Source of the DNA: Pocillopora verrucosa
Taxonomy: Eukaryota > Cnidaria > Anthozoa > Scleractinia > Pocilloporidae
Assembly: GCF_036669915.1 (NCBI RefSeq)
Contig: NW_027078186.1
Location: forward strand, 1 to 64,000
Length of the DNA: 64,000 nucleotides
Direction of reading: 5' to 3'
Position 1 is the stretch's first letter. Each line of letters opens with the position of its first letter. The translations under genes were made by a program, and so were the position numbers. The notes below the pieces were generated by a model, which did not search any database, was not told the DNA's origin, and saw only the letters and a list, made by a program, of their open reading frames with translations. Of this stretch, positions 1 through 11,625 are shown in pieces.

Positions 1-442
1 TTTTCCCGATTCGTTTTGCAGTCTGAATCCAACCATTGTCGACTTCAGTGCCGTTTTTCGCGCGCCTCCTCTTGGAAGTGTGCGAGTGTTTGCCACGTCA
101 CGATGGCTTTAAAACTGCGTCCTCAGAAGTGTGCGTTTTTTCCTATTTCATTTTTTCGTTCGTTTTTGAATGCTTGATATCACAGAAGTAGAATTTGACA
201 TCATAAAACTGTTCATCTCGCGCGTGCTCACTCGCTCGCGCGCGCTCTGTAAGAAAAGTCGATCGCACTAGAGTTTTCGCCATTAGCTGGCCGATTTTTG
301 ACAAAAAGGTGTTTTCCCTCCCCCCCCCCGTTTTTTGCTTTGATTTTGTTCCTCACTCCCTACGGCTCTCTATGTGAATTGTGGTGTATGGAGAGCTATT
401 TATTGGGATAAAACGTTTAGATGTTCGCAAGACAAAAAATTG
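1..442. other. Spacer tail of a preceding unit
   Basis: This is the end of the U1-to-5S spacer of a unit that starts outside the window. It matches the reference spacer from the acceptor-like site before TCTGAATCC onward, including the CG-rich block near 215-250 and a long C-run near 318-330. No RNA gene or credible protein gene is seen in it. Confidence 0.8.
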
Positions 443-466
443 AAGCCTACAACACGGGGTATTCCC

Positions 467-501
<35 letters not shown>

Positions 502-561
502 CAGGCTTAACTTCGTTGATCGGACAGAAACCGGTGCTTTCCCTGTGGTATGGTCGTAGAC
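443..561 (-). rRNA. 5S rRNA, unit 1, variant copy
   Basis: The minus strand reads as 5S from GTCTACGACC to GGCTT but at 119 nt instead of 120. It has small changes around the central loop compared with the reference copy at 11506, for example CTTCGTTGAT on the plus strand where others have CTTCGGTGAT. It is either a mildly degenerate gene or unpolished sequence. Confidence 0.9.
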
Positions 562-1096
562 GAGGAAATGGGGGTCGAAATTGTGCTTGTTATCGGCCAG
601 TTCAGCTGTAAAGCGGCCACATCCCTGAGTGTAGGCGAATTTGAAATTCTAAAGCCCTAGTTTCGTTACTCTAACCCTAAGAAATCGATACGCTAAACCC
701 TAAGAAAATTGTTACCAGCTAACCCTAAGAAATGGTTACGCGCAGCCTACGCAGGTCTAACCGCAGGCGTCGTTACCTAACCCTAATGTATTTTCCTCAA
801 CCCAGTTAACAACATTGAGGATCATCGATTCCTCAGAGCACTATTCCCTAGGGAAGGGGAGGGAGGGTCCCAAGAGACATAAACGTGTCCTAAAAACCTA
901 ATTATACAATGTTTTAGCTCCGTAGGTGCGTCGTATCTGGCTTTCAAATCTGACAGTGAGGAGATACCAACGGGTCAGCCTCTGTGACCGTCTGCGGGAA
1001 CTTCGCACGGGCTTGGTGTGGGCGACCTGCTACTATCCAACATAAACCGTGGGAAGGATCCCTCGACCACCCCCCTCACCCAGGGCATGCTTCGGC

Positions 1097-1282
1097 ATCG
1101 CTTCTCGGCCTTTTGGCTAGATCAAGTGTATTATCTGTTCTTATCAGCTTAATATCTGATACGCTGCTCATTGAGCAGCTCATATATTAAACTGATTTTT
1201 GGAACTGGGCTGTGGAAAAGAGGCTTGCCTCGTACCAGCCACGGGTTGCCTCGGTATAGCACTACCTCCGAGTGCGGCCCAC
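1097..1282 (+). ncRNA. U2 snRNA, unit 1, the only unmasked copy
   Basis: This copy shows the U2 5' domain that is N in all others: ATCGCTTCTCGG, GGCTAGATC and TTATCAGCTTAATATC, followed by the Sm site ATTTTTGG and the 3' stem-loops. Compared with the usual metazoan U2, one A is missing in GGCTAAGATC. The branch-site-pairing stretch usually written GTAGTA reads GTATTA here. U2 pairs with the intron branch site in the spliceosome, so this copy would be impaired if the bases are real. It lies in an error-prone unit. Confidence 0.93.
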
Positions 1283-1516
1283 TTCCCTCTGGGGAAGACA
1301 CAGTCAATCCAACACAAAGTCAACGGTATAGCATTCTTTTATGTTTACAGGAGCCCCGCCCGCCCTTTGAGGGGGAATAGTTGAAATAGGGATGATAATT
1401 CAGACAACAGACAATGGCAGGAACGGCCGCTGGCCTACGTTTTCTGAAGGCGCAAGCACTACCACAAGACATAGGGGTAAGTGGATTTTTTCACCGAGGG
1501 CAGACGATGAAAAAGC

Positions 1517-1680
1517 ATACTTACCTGACGCGGGAGTACTGTGATCAAGGAGGCAGTCCTCTCAAGGCGAGGCCCTTTCATTGCACTTCGACTGGGTTGA
1601 CCCTTGCGATTACCCCAATGTGGGTAACTCGAGCGTATAATTTCTGGTAAGTGGGGACCTGCGTTCGCGCTCGTCCCCGC
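1517..1680 (+). ncRNA. U1 snRNA, unit 1, variant copy
   Basis: It starts ATACTTACCTG and has the U1A loop ATTGCAC and the Sm site ATTTCTGG. It lacks one G after CGGGAG, lacks an A in the CCCCAAATG stretch, and has an extra A after CTGGTA, relative to the reference copy at 12556. These are one-base length changes typical of this noisy unit. Confidence 0.92.
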
Positions 1681-2657
1681 AAAGTCATCCAAACTATGTC
1701 TATATGGCCCTCTTACTGACTATCGAGGGTATTTTTTGCTTTTGCAGTGACCGGTAGACTTGCAAAGAAAGCAAAGGACGCACAACTGGCCAAGGTGTTG
1801 GCACGTTTGGAGGGGTAGACAGTGCATTGGAGAGACTGGAGGAAGGAAACAAGGTGAGTTCGGGGCGGTGCGTAACTTTGCTGGCTGTTTTTGTTCAAGG
1901 CCTGTCTGCTCTATTGTGTGTAAAGTCCTGTTCGTTTGTATTTGCAGGTTGTGCGTGCCGTGCCGTGCTGTGCTATGCGCGCGAAGGGAAAGGAAATGAA
2001 AGGAAACCAAACGGCCGATCGACCGAGCGAGCGAGCATAGAAGGGCATTCGACTTGGACCGTGAGTACACTTTGAACCTTTTGAGCGGTTTTATTGTCAC
2101 TGGAGCCGCTTTTAGAAATGCTATTGCTATCGTTAGTGTATCCTTTGTGCGAGCAAGCGAGTGAACGAATGAACGAGGGAAGGAAACAAACTAGCAGAGT
2201 AGTAAAAGTATCGAACCTTTTTCCCGATTCGTTTGCAGTCTGAATCCAACCATTGTCGACTTTCAGTGCCGTTTTTCGCGCGCCTCCTCTTGGAAGTGTG
2301 CGAGTGTTTTGCCACGTCACGATGGCTTAAAACTGCGTCTCAGAAGTGTGCGTTTTTTTCCTATTCATTTTTTCGTTCGTTATTTGGAATGATTTGATAT
2401 CACAGAAGTAGAATTTGACATCATAAACTGTTCATCTCGCGCGTGCTCACTCGCTCGCGCGCGCTCTGTAAGAAAGTCGATCGCACTAGAGTTTTCGCCA
2501 TTAGCTGGCCGATTTTTGACAAAAGGTGTTTTTCCCCCCCTCGTTTTTTGCTTTGATTTTGTTCCTCACTCACCTACGGCTCTCTATGGAAATTGTGGTG
2601 TATGGAGAGCTATTTATTGGGATAAAACGTTTAGAGATGTTCGCAAGACAAAAATTG

Positions 2658-2681
2658 AAGCCTACAACACGGGGTATTCCC

Positions 2682-2716
<35 letters not shown>

Positions 2717-2775
2717 CAGGGCTTAACTTCGGTGATCGGACGAGAACCGGTGCTTCCTGTGGTATGGTCGTAGAC
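2658..2775 (-). rRNA. 5S rRNA, unit 2
   Basis: This 118-nt copy reads like the reference except for a 2-nt shortening in the GGTGCTTTCCCTG stretch (plus-strand sense). The internal control regions are intact. Confidence 0.94.
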
Positions 2776-3277
2776 GAGGAAATGGGGTCGAAATTCTGCT
2801 TGTTATCGGCCAGGTTCAGGCTGTAAAGCGGCCACATCCCTGAGTGTAGGCGAATTTGAAATTCTAAAGCCCTAGTTTCGTTACTCTAACCCTAAGAAAT
2901 CGATACTCTAACCCTAAGAAATTGTTACCCTAACCCTAAGAAATGGTTACCCTAACCCGAAGTCGTTACCTAACCCTAATGTATTTTCCTCACCAGTTCA
3001 CACATTGAGGAGCATCGATTTGAAGCACTATTCCCTAGGGAGGGGAGGGAGGGGTCCCAAGAGACATAACGTGTCCTAAAACCTATTATACAATGTTTTA
3101 GCTCCGTAGGTGCGTGTATCTGGCTTTAAAATCTTACAGTGAGGAGATACCAAACGGGTCAGCCTCTGGGACCGTCTGCGGGACTCGCAAGGGCTTGTGG
3201 GGGCGACCTGCTACTATCCACCATAAACCGTGGGAAGGATCCCTCGACCACCCCCCTCACCCAGGGCATGCTTCGGC

Positions 3278-3464
3278 ATCNNNNNNNNNNNNNNNNNNNN
3301 NNNNNNNNNNNNNNNNNNNNNNNNNNNNNNNNNNNNNNNNNNNCGCTGCTCATTGAGCAGCTCATATATTAAACTGATTTTTGGAACTGGGCTGTGGAAA
3401 AGAGGCTTGCCTCGTCCCAGCCACGGGTTGCCTCGGTATAGCACTACCTCCGAGTGCGGCCCAC
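3278..3464 (+). ncRNA. U2 snRNA, unit 2
   Basis: ATC is followed by 63 N (3281-3343), then the U2 core with its Sm site and the two 3' stem-loops as in the reference copy at 12132. Confidence 0.95.
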
Positions 3465-3702
3465 TTCCCTCTGGGGAAGACACATTCAATCCAAAACAAA
3501 GTCAAACGGTATAGCATTCTTTTATGTTTACAGGAGCCCCGCCCGCCCTTAGAGGGGGAAGAGGTGAAAGAGGGATGATAATTCAGACAACAGACAATGG
3601 CAGGAACGGCCGCTGGCCTACGTTTTCTGAAGTGCGCAAAGCACTACCACAAGGACCTAGGGGTAAGTGGATTTTTTCACCGAGGGCAGACGCTGAAAAA
3701 GC

Positions 3703-3780
3703 ATACTTACCTGACGCGGGAGGTACTGTGATCAAGGAGGCAGTCCTCTCAAGGCGAGGCCCTTTCATTGCACTTCGACT

Positions 3781-3823
<43 letters not shown>

Positions 3824-3867
3824 TATAATTTCTGGTAGTGGGGACCTGCGTTCGCGCTCGTCACCGC
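3703..3867 (+). ncRNA. U1 snRNA, unit 2
   Basis: Full-length U1 starting ATACTTACCTG. One substitution is seen in the 3' stem (TCACCGC where other units have TCCCCGC), which unpairs one position of stem-loop IV. Confidence 0.96.
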
Positions 3868-4843
3868 AAAAGTCATCCAAACTATGTCTATATGGCCCTC
3901 TTACTGGCTATCGAGGGTATTTTTGCTTTTGCAGTGGACCGGTAGACTTGCAAAGAAAGCAAGGACGCACAACTGGCCAAGGTGTTGGCACGTTTGGAGG
4001 GGTAGAAGTGCATTGGAGAGACTGGAGGAAGGAACGCAGGTGAGTTTCGGGGCGGTGCGTGGCTTGGCTGGCTGTTTTTGTTCAGGCCTGTCTGCTCTAT
4101 GTGTGTAAAGTCCTGTTCGTTTGTATTTGAAGGTTGTGCGTGCCGTGCCGTGCTGTGCTATGCGCGCGAAGGGAAAGGAAATGAAAGGAAACCAAACGGC
4201 CGATCGACCGAGCGAGCGAGCATAGAAGGGCATTCGACTTGGACCGTGAGTACACTTTGAACCTTTTGAGCGGTTTTATTGTCACTGGAGCCGCTTTTAG
4301 AAATGCTATTGCTATCGTTAGTGTATCCTTTGTGCGAGCAAGCGAGTGAACGAATGAACGAGGGAAGGAACAAACTAGCAGAGTAGTAAAAGTATCGAAC
4401 CTTTTTCCCGATTCGTTTGCAGTCTGAATCCAACCATTGTCGACTTTCAGGCCGTTTTTCGCGCGCCTCCTCTTGGAAGTGTGCGAGTGTTTTGCCACGT
4501 CACGATGGCTTAAAACTGCGTCTCAGAAGTGTGCGTTTTTTCCTATTCATTTTTTCGTTCGTTATTTGGAATGATTTGATATCACAGAAGTAGAATTTGA
4601 CATCATAAACTGTTCATCTCGCGCGTGCTCACTCGCTCGCGCGCGCTCTGTAAGAAAAGTCGATCGCACTAGAGTTTTCGCCATTAGCTGGCCGATTTTT
4701 GACAAAAAGGTGTTTTCCCCCCCCTCGTTTTTTGCTTTGATTTTGTTCCTCACTCACCTACGGCTCTCTATGTGAAATTGTGGTGTATGGAGAGCTATTT
4801 ATTGGGATAAAACGTTTAGAGATGTTCGCAAGACAAAAAATTG

Positions 4844-4867
4844 AAGCCTACAAAACGGGGTATTCCC

Positions 4868-4902
<35 letters not shown>

Positions 4903-4963
4903 CAGGGCTTAACTTCGGTGATCGGACGAGAACCGGTGCTTTACCTGTGGTATGGTCTTAGAC
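4844..4963 (-). rRNA. 5S rRNA, unit 3, variant copy
   Basis: It has the full 120 nt but several substitutions (plus-strand CCTACAAAACG, GCTTTACCTG and GGTCTTAGAC). Two of them fall in the terminal stem region, so this copy may be a pseudogene or low-quality sequence. Confidence 0.9.
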
Positions 4964-5467
4964 GAGGAAATGGGGTCGAAATTCTGCTTGTTATAGGCCA
5001 GGTTCAGGCTGTAAAGCGGCCACATCCCTGAGTGTAGGCGAATTTGAAATTCTAAAGCCCTAGTTTCGTTACTCTAACCCTAAGAAATCGATACTCTAAC
5101 CCTAAGAATTGTTACCCTAACCCTATGAAATGGGTACCAAAACCCCGAAGTCTTTACCTAACCCTAATTTATTTTCCTAAACCCAGTTAAAACATTTAGT
5201 AGCATCGTTTTGAAGCACTATTCCCTAGGGTGGGGAGGTCGGGGTCCCTAGAGAAATAACGTGTCCTAAAAAACTATTATACAATGTTTTAGCTCCGTAG
5301 GTGCGTGTATCTGGCTTTAAAATCTTACGTGAGGAGATACCAAACGGGTCAGCCTCTGGGACCGTCTGCGGACTCGCAAGGGCTTGTGGGGGCGACCTGC
5401 TACTATCCACCATAAACCCGTGGGAAGGATCCATCGACCACCCCCCTCACCCAGGGCATGCTTCGGC

Positions 5468-5653
5468 ATCNNNNNNNNNNNNNNNNNNNNNNNNNNNNNN
5501 NNNNNNNNNNNNNNNNNNNNNNNNNNNNNNNNNCGCTGCTCATGAGCAGCTCATATATTAAACTGATTTTTGGAACTGGGCTGTGGAAAAGAGGCTTGCC
5601 TCGTCCCAGCCACGGGTTGCCTCGGTATAGCACTACCTCCGAGTGCGGCCCAC
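5468..5653 (+). ncRNA. U2 snRNA, unit 3
   Basis: ATC, 63 N (5471-5533), then U2 core. One T is missing from the GCTCATTGAGC stem-loop that follows the masked piece. The Sm site ATTTTTGG is present. Confidence 0.93.
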
Positions 5654-5916
5654 TTCCCTCTGGGGAAGACACATTCAATCCAAAACAAAGTCAACCGGTT
5701 ATAATAGCATTGCTTTTATGTTCATACCAGAGAGACCGCCCGCCCTTAGAGGGGCGAAGAAGAACTGGTGAAAGAGGGAGGATTAATTCAGAACAACAGA
5801 CAATGGCAGGAACGGCCGCTTACTGGCCTACGTTTTTCTGAAGTGCGCAAAGCACTACCAACAAGCGACCTAGGGTGTAAGTGGATTTTATCACCGAGGT
5901 CAGACGCAGAAAAAGC

Positions 5917-6099
5917 ATACTTACCTGACGCGGGAGGTACTGTGATCAAGGGGAGCAGTCCGATCTCAAGGACAAGAGGCCCTTTCATTTGCCACTTCAG
6001 GCTGGGTTGACCGTGCCCCGATTACCCCAAATGTGGCGTAACTCGAGCGTACTAATTTGCTAGTGTAGTGGGGACCTTGCGTTCGCGGCTCGTCCCCGC
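5917..6099 (+). ncRNA. U1 snRNA, unit 3, insertion-rich copy
   Basis: It starts as normal U1 but is stretched to about 183 nt by many scattered one- to three-base additions through stem-loops I, II and IV. The same insertion-rich noise extends about 250 bp on both sides, so it probably reflects raw long-read error rather than a distinct gene. Confidence 0.8.
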
Positions 6100-7112
6100 A
6101 AATAGTCCATCCAAACTATGTATGCATATGTCCCTCTTACTGACTATCGTAGGGTAATTTTTATGCTTTTGCAGGGGAGCCGGTAGACTTGCGGGAACGA
6201 GAACGGCAAAGGACGACACAACTGGGCCACGCGAGCGTTATGGCAGCGTTTGGAGTGGTTAAAGTGCATTGGAGAGACTGGAGGAAGGAAACAAAGGTGA
6301 TTGTCGGGGCGGTGCGTAACTTTGCTGGCTGATTTTGTTCAAGGCCTGTCTGCTCTATTGTGTGTAAAGTCCTGTTCGTTTGTATTTGCAGGGTGTGCGG
6401 GCCGTGCCGTGCTGTGCTATGCGCGCGAAGGGAAAGGAAATGGAAAGGAACCAAACGGCAGATCGAGCCGAGCGAGCGAGCATAGAAGGGCAGTCGACTA
6501 GGACCGGGAGTACACTTTGAACCTTTTGAGCGGTTTTATTGTCACTGGAGCCGCTTTTAGAAATGCTATTGCTATCGTTAGTGGATCCTTTGTGCGAGCA
6601 AGCGAGTGAACCGAATGAACGAGGGAAGGAAACAAACTAGCAGAGTAAGTAAAAGTATCGAACCTTTTTACCGATTCGTTTGCAGTATGAATCCAACCAT
6701 TGTCGACTTTCAGTGCCGTTTTTCGCGCGCCTCCTCTTGGAAGTGTGCGGAGTGTTTTGCCACGTCACGATGGCTTAAAACTGCGTATCAGAAGTGTGCG
6801 TTTTTTATATTCATTTTTTCGTTCGGATTTGGAATGAATTGATATTCACAGAAGTAGAATTTGACATCATACAACTGTTCATCTCGAGCGTGCTCACTCG
6901 CTCGCGCGCGCTCTGTAAGAAAAGTCGATCGCACTAGAGTTTTCGCCATTAGCTGGCCGATTTTTGACAAAAAGGTGTTTTCCCCCCCTAGTTTTTTCGC
7001 TTTGATTTTGTTCCTCACTCACCTACGGCTCTCTATGTGAAATTGTGGTGTATGGAAGAGCTATTGATTGGGATAAAAACGTTTAGAGGTGTTCGCAAGA
7101 CCAAAAAAATTG

Positions 7113-7232
7113 AAGCCTACAACACGGGGTATTCCCAGGCGGTCACCCATCCAAGTAATAACCCCGCCGGACAGGGCTTAACTTCGGTGATCGGACGAGA
7201 ACCGGTGCTTTCCCTGTGGTATGGTCGTAGAC
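7113..7232 (-). rRNA. 5S rRNA, unit 4
   Basis: A 120-nt copy with two visible substitutions in the middle (plus-strand AAGTAATAACCCCGCCGGACAGG). It belongs to a noisy stretch from about 6,630 to 7,480. Confidence 0.93.
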
Positions 7233-7741
7233 GAGGAAATGGGGCGGAAATTCTGCTTGTTATCGGCCAGGTTCAGGATGTAAAGCGGCCACATCCATGA
7301 GTGTAGGCGAATTTGAAATTCTAAAGCCCTAGTTTCGTTAATCTAACCCTAAGCAAGCGATACTCTAACCCTAAGAAATTGGTACCCTAACCCGACGAAA
7401 TTGGGTACCCTAACCCAGAAGTCGGTTACCTAACCCCTAATGTATTTTCCTCAACCCAGTTAACACAGTGAGGAGCATCGATTTGAAGCACTATTCCCTA
7501 GGGAGGGGAGGGAGGGGTCCCAAGAGACATAACGTGTCCTAAAAACCTATTATACAATGTTTTAGCTCCGTAGGTGCGTGTATCTGGCTTTAAAATCTTA
7601 CAGTGAGGAGATACCAAACGGGTCAGCCTCTGGGACCGTCTGCGGGACTCGCAAGGGCTTGTGGGGGCGACCTGCTACTATCCACCATAAACCGTGGGAA
7701 GGATCCCTCGACCACCCCCCTCACCCAGGGCATGCTTCGGC

Positions 7742-7928
7742 ATCNNNNNNNNNNNNNNNNNNNNNNNNNNNNNNNNNNNNNNNNNNNNNNNNNNNNNNNN
7801 NNNNNNNCGCTGCTCATTGAGCAGCTCATATATTAAACTGATTTTTGGAACTGGGCTGTGGAAAAGAGGCTTGCCTCGTCCCAGCCACGGGTTGCCTCGG
7901 TATAGCACTACCTCCGAGTGCGGCCCAC
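7742..7928 (+). ncRNA. U2 snRNA, unit 4
   Basis: ATC, 63 N (7745-7807), then U2 core as in the reference. No difference seen by eye. Confidence 0.95.
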
Positions 7929-8165
7929 TTCCCTCTGGGGAAGACACATTCAATCCAAAACAAAGTCAACGGTATAGCATTCTTTTATGTTTACAGGAGC
8001 CCCGCCCGCCCTTAGAGGGGGAAGAGGTGAAAGAGGGATGATAATTCAGACAACAGACAATGGCAGGAACGGCCGCTGGCCTACGTTTTCTGAAGTGCGC
8101 AAAGCACTACCACAAGGACCTAGGGGTAAGTGGATTTTTTCACCGAGGGCAGACGCTGAAAAAGC

Positions 8166-8243
8166 ATACTTACCTGACGCGGGAGGTACTGTGATCAAGG
8201 AGGCAGTCCTCTCAAGGCGAGGCCCTTTCATTGCACTTCGACT

Positions 8244-8286
<43 letters not shown>

Positions 8287-8330
8287 TATAATTTCTGGTA
8301 GTGGGGACCTGCGTTCGCGCTCGTCCCCGC
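8166..8330 (+). ncRNA. U1 snRNA, unit 4
   Basis: Full-length copy. No difference from the reference at 12556 seen by eye. Confidence 0.97.
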
Positions 8331-9310
8331 AAAAGTCATCCAAACTATGTCTATATGGCCCTCTTACTGACTATCGAGGGTATTTTTGCTTTTGCAGTGG
8401 ACCGGTAGACTTGCAAAGAAAGCAAAGGACGCACAACTGGCCAAGGTGTTGGCACGTTTGGAGGGGTAGAAGTGCATTGGAGAGACTGGAGGAAGGAAAC
8501 AAGGTGAGTTTCGGGGCGGTGCGTAACTTTGCTGGCTGTTTTTGTTCAAGGCCTGTCTGCTCTATTGTGTGTAAAGTCCTGTTCGTTTGTATTTGCAGGT
8601 TGTGCGTGCCGTGCCGTGCTGTGCTATGCGCGCGAAGGGAAAGGAAATGAAAGGAAACCAAACGGCCGATCGACCGAGCGAGCGAGCATAGAAGGCATTC
8701 GACTTGGACCGTGAGTACACTTTGAACCTTTTGAGCGGTTTTATTGTCACTGGAGCCGCTTTTAGAAATGCTATTGCTATCGTTAGTGTATCCTTTGTGC
8801 GAGCAAGCGAGTGAACGAATGAACGAGGGAAGGAAACAAACTAGCAGAGTAGTAAAAGTATCGAACCTTTTTCCCGATTCGTTTGCAGTCTGAATCCAAC
8901 CATTGTCGACTTTCAGTGCCGTTTTTCGCGCGCCTCCTCTTGGAAGTGTGCGAGTGTTTTGCCACGTCACGATGGCTTAAAACTGCGTCTCAGAAGTGTG
9001 CGTTTTTTTCCTATTCATTTTTTCGTTCGTTATTTGGAATGATTTGATATCACAGAAGTAGAATTTGACATCATAAACTGTTCATCTCGCGCGTGCTCAC
9101 TCGCTCGCGCGCGCTCTGTAAGAAAAGTCGATCGCACTAGAGTTTTCGCCATTAGCTGGCCGATTTTTGACAAAAAGGTGTTTTCCCCCCCTCGTTTTTT
9201 GCTTTGATTTTGTTCCTCACTCACCTACGGCTCTCTATGTGAAATTGTGGTGTATGGAGAGCTATTTATTGGGATAAAACGTTTAGAGATGTTCGCAAGA
9301 CAAAAAATTG

Positions 9311-9334
9311 AAGCCTACAACACGGGGTATTCCC

Positions 9335-9369
<35 letters not shown>

Positions 9370-9430
9370 CAGGGCTTAACTTCGGTGATCGGACGAGAAC
9401 CGGTGCTTTCCCTGTGGTATGGTCGTAGAC
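9311..9430 (-). rRNA. 5S rRNA, unit 5
   Basis: A 120-nt copy matching the reference, followed on the minus strand by CAA and a six-T terminator. Confidence 0.97.
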
Positions 9431-9535
9431 GAGGAAATGGGGTCGAAATTCTGCTTGTTATCGGCCAGGTTCAGGCTGTAAAGCGGCCACATCCCTGAGT
9501 GTAGGCGAATTTGAAATTCTAAAGCCCTAGTTTCG

Positions 9536-9637
9536 TTACTCTAACCCTAAGAAATCGATACTCTAACCCTAAGAAATTGTTACCCTAACCCTAAGAAATG
9601 GTTACCCTAACCCCGAAGTCGTTACCTAACCCTAATG
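9536..9637. repeat. Telomere-like minisatellite, about 22 bp x 5
   Basis: About five imperfect copies of a roughly 22-bp unit, consensus TTACYCTAACCCTAAGAAATNG, lie between the 5S and U2 promoters. The core TAACCCTAA equals 1.5 units of the TTAGGG telomere repeat read on the other strand. The block recurs at about -400 to -299 from the U2 start in every unit and is more degraded in units 1, 3, 4 and 18. Confidence 0.85.
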
Positions 9638-9935
9638 TATTTTCCTCAACCCAGTTAACACATTGAGGAGCATCGATTTGAAGCACTATTCCCTAGGGAG
9701 GGGAGGGAGGGGTCCCAAGAGACATAACGTGTCCTAAAAACCTATTATACAATGTTTTAGCTCCGTAGGTGCGTGTATCTGGCTTTAAAATCTTACAGTG
9801 AGGAGATACCAAACGGGTCAGCCTCTGGGACCGTCTGCGGGACTCGCAAGGGCTTGTGGGGCGACCTGCTACTATCCACCATAAACCGTGGGAAGGATCC
9901 CTCGACCACCCCCCTCACCCAGGGCATGCTTCGGC

Positions 9936-10122
9936 ATCNNNNNNNNNNNNNNNNNNNNNNNNNNNNNNNNNNNNNNNNNNNNNNNNNNNNNNNNNNNNNN
10001 NCGCTGCTCATTGAGCAGCTCATATATTAAACTGATTTTTGGAACTGGGCTGTGGAAAAGAGGCTTGCCTCGTCCCAGCCACGGGTTGCCTCGGTATAGC
10101 ACTACCTCCGAGTGCGGCCCAC
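9936..10122 (+). ncRNA. U2 snRNA, unit 5
   Basis: ATC, 63 N (9939-10001), then U2 core. The upstream flank has one G fewer (GTGGGGCGACC) than other units, at about -75. Confidence 0.95.
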
Positions 10123-10359
10123 TTCCCTCTGGGGAAGACACATTCAATCCAAAACAAAGTCAACGGTATAGCATTCTTTTATGTTTACAGGAGCCCCGCC
10201 CGCCCTTAGAGGGGGAAGAGGTGAAAGAGGGATGATAATTCAGACAACAGACAATGGCAGGAACGGCCGCTGGCCTACGTTTTCTGAAGTGCGCAAAGCA
10301 CTACCACAAGGACCTAGGGGTAAGTGGATTTTTTCACCGAGGGCAGACGCTGAAAAAGC

Positions 10360-10437
10360 ATACTTACCTGACGCGGGAGGTACTGTGATCAAGGAGGCAG
10401 TCCTCTCAAGGCGAGGCCCTTTCATTGCACTTCGACT

Positions 10438-10480
<43 letters not shown>

Positions 10481-10524
10481 TATAATTTCTGGTAGTGGGG
10501 ACCTGCGTTCGCGCTCGTCCCCGC
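10360..10524 (+). ncRNA. U1 snRNA, unit 5
   Basis: Full-length copy. No difference from the reference seen by eye. Confidence 0.97.
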
Positions 10525-11496
10525 AAAAGTCATCCAAACTATGTCTATATGGCCCTCTTACTGACTATCGAGGGTATTTTTGCTTTTGCAGTGGACCGGT
10601 AGACTTGCAAAGAAAGCAAAGGACGCACAACTGGCCAAGGTGTTGGCACGTTTGGAGGGGTAGAAGTGCATTGGAGAGACTGGAGGAAGGAAACAAGGTG
10701 AGTTTCGGGGCGGTGCGTAACTTTGCTGGCTGTTTTTGTTCAAGGCCTGTCTGCTCTATTGTGTGTAAAGTCCTGTTCGTTTGTATTTGCAGGTTGTGCG
10801 TGCCGTGCCGTGCTGTGCTATGCGCGCGAAGGGAAAGGAAATGAAAGGAAACCAAACGGCCGATCGACCGAGCGAGCGAGCATAGAAGGTCATTCGACTT
10901 GGACCGTGAGTACACTTTGAACCTTTTGAGCGGTTTTATTGTCACTGGAGCCGCTTTTAGAAATGCTATTGCTATCGTTAGTGTATCCTTTGTGCGAGCA
11001 AGCGAGTGAACGAATGAACGAGGGAAGGAAACAAACTAGCAGAGTAGTAAAAGTATCGAACCTTTTTCCCGATTCGTTTGCAGTCTGAATCCAACCATTG
11101 TCGACTTTCAGTGCCGTTTTTCGCGCGCCTCCTCTTGGAAGTGTGCGAGTGTTTTGCCACGTCACGATGGCTTAAAACTGCGTCTCAGAAGTGTGCGTTT
11201 TTTTCCTATTCATTTTTTCGTTCGTTATTTGGAATGATTTGATATCACAGAAGTAGAATTTGACATCATAAACTGTTCATCTCGCGCGTGCTCACTCGCT
11301 CGCGCGCGCTCTGTAAGAAAAGTCGATCGCACTAGAGTTTTCGCCATTAGCTGGCCGATTTTTGACAAAAAGGTGTTTTCCCCCCCTCGTTTTTTGCTTT
11401 GATTTTGTTCCTCACTCACCTACGGCTCTCTATGTGAAATTGTGGTGTATGGAGAGCTATTTATTGGGATAAAACGTTTAGAGATGTTCGCAAGAC

Positions 11497-11502
11497 AAAA
11501 AA
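11497..11502 (-). terminator. Pol III terminator of 5S (reference unit)
   Basis: Six T on the minus strand, three bases after the 5S 3' end. RNA polymerase III stops at runs of four or more T. The same run is present behind each 5S, five to seven T depending on the unit. Confidence 0.85.
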
Positions 11503-11505
11503 TTG

Positions 11506-11529
11506 AAGCCTACAACACGGGGTATTCCC

Positions 11530-11564
<35 letters not shown>

Positions 11565-11625
11565 CAGGGCTTAACTTCGGTGATCGGACGAGAACCGGTG
11601 CTTTCCCTGTGGTATGGTCGTAGAC
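11506..11625 (-). rRNA. 5S rRNA, unit 6 (reference copy)
   Basis: The minus strand is a complete 120-nt metazoan 5S rRNA. It begins GTCTACGACCATACCAC, has the TCTCGTCCGATC and AAGTTAAGC stretches (helix III and A box), then GGATGGGTGACCGCCTGGG (C box), and ends GTAGGCTT, pairing with the start. 5S rRNA is part of the large ribosomal subunit and is made by RNA polymerase III from internal control regions bound by TFIIIA, so no strong upstream element is expected. The gene points away from U2 and U1, which are RNA polymerase II genes. Divergent placement keeps its short transcript from reading into them. Confidence 0.98.

Noticed and set aside
1713-2320. Open reading frames of 60-200 codons on both strands of the U1-to-5S spacer, repeated in every unit
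   Set aside because: They overlap each other in several frames and on both strands, have no recognisable domain, and recur only because the unit is repeated. Identical copies give no evidence of selection.
3214-3489. Open frames spanning the N run and U2
   Set aside because: They read through masked bases and a U2 snRNA gene, so they are artefacts.
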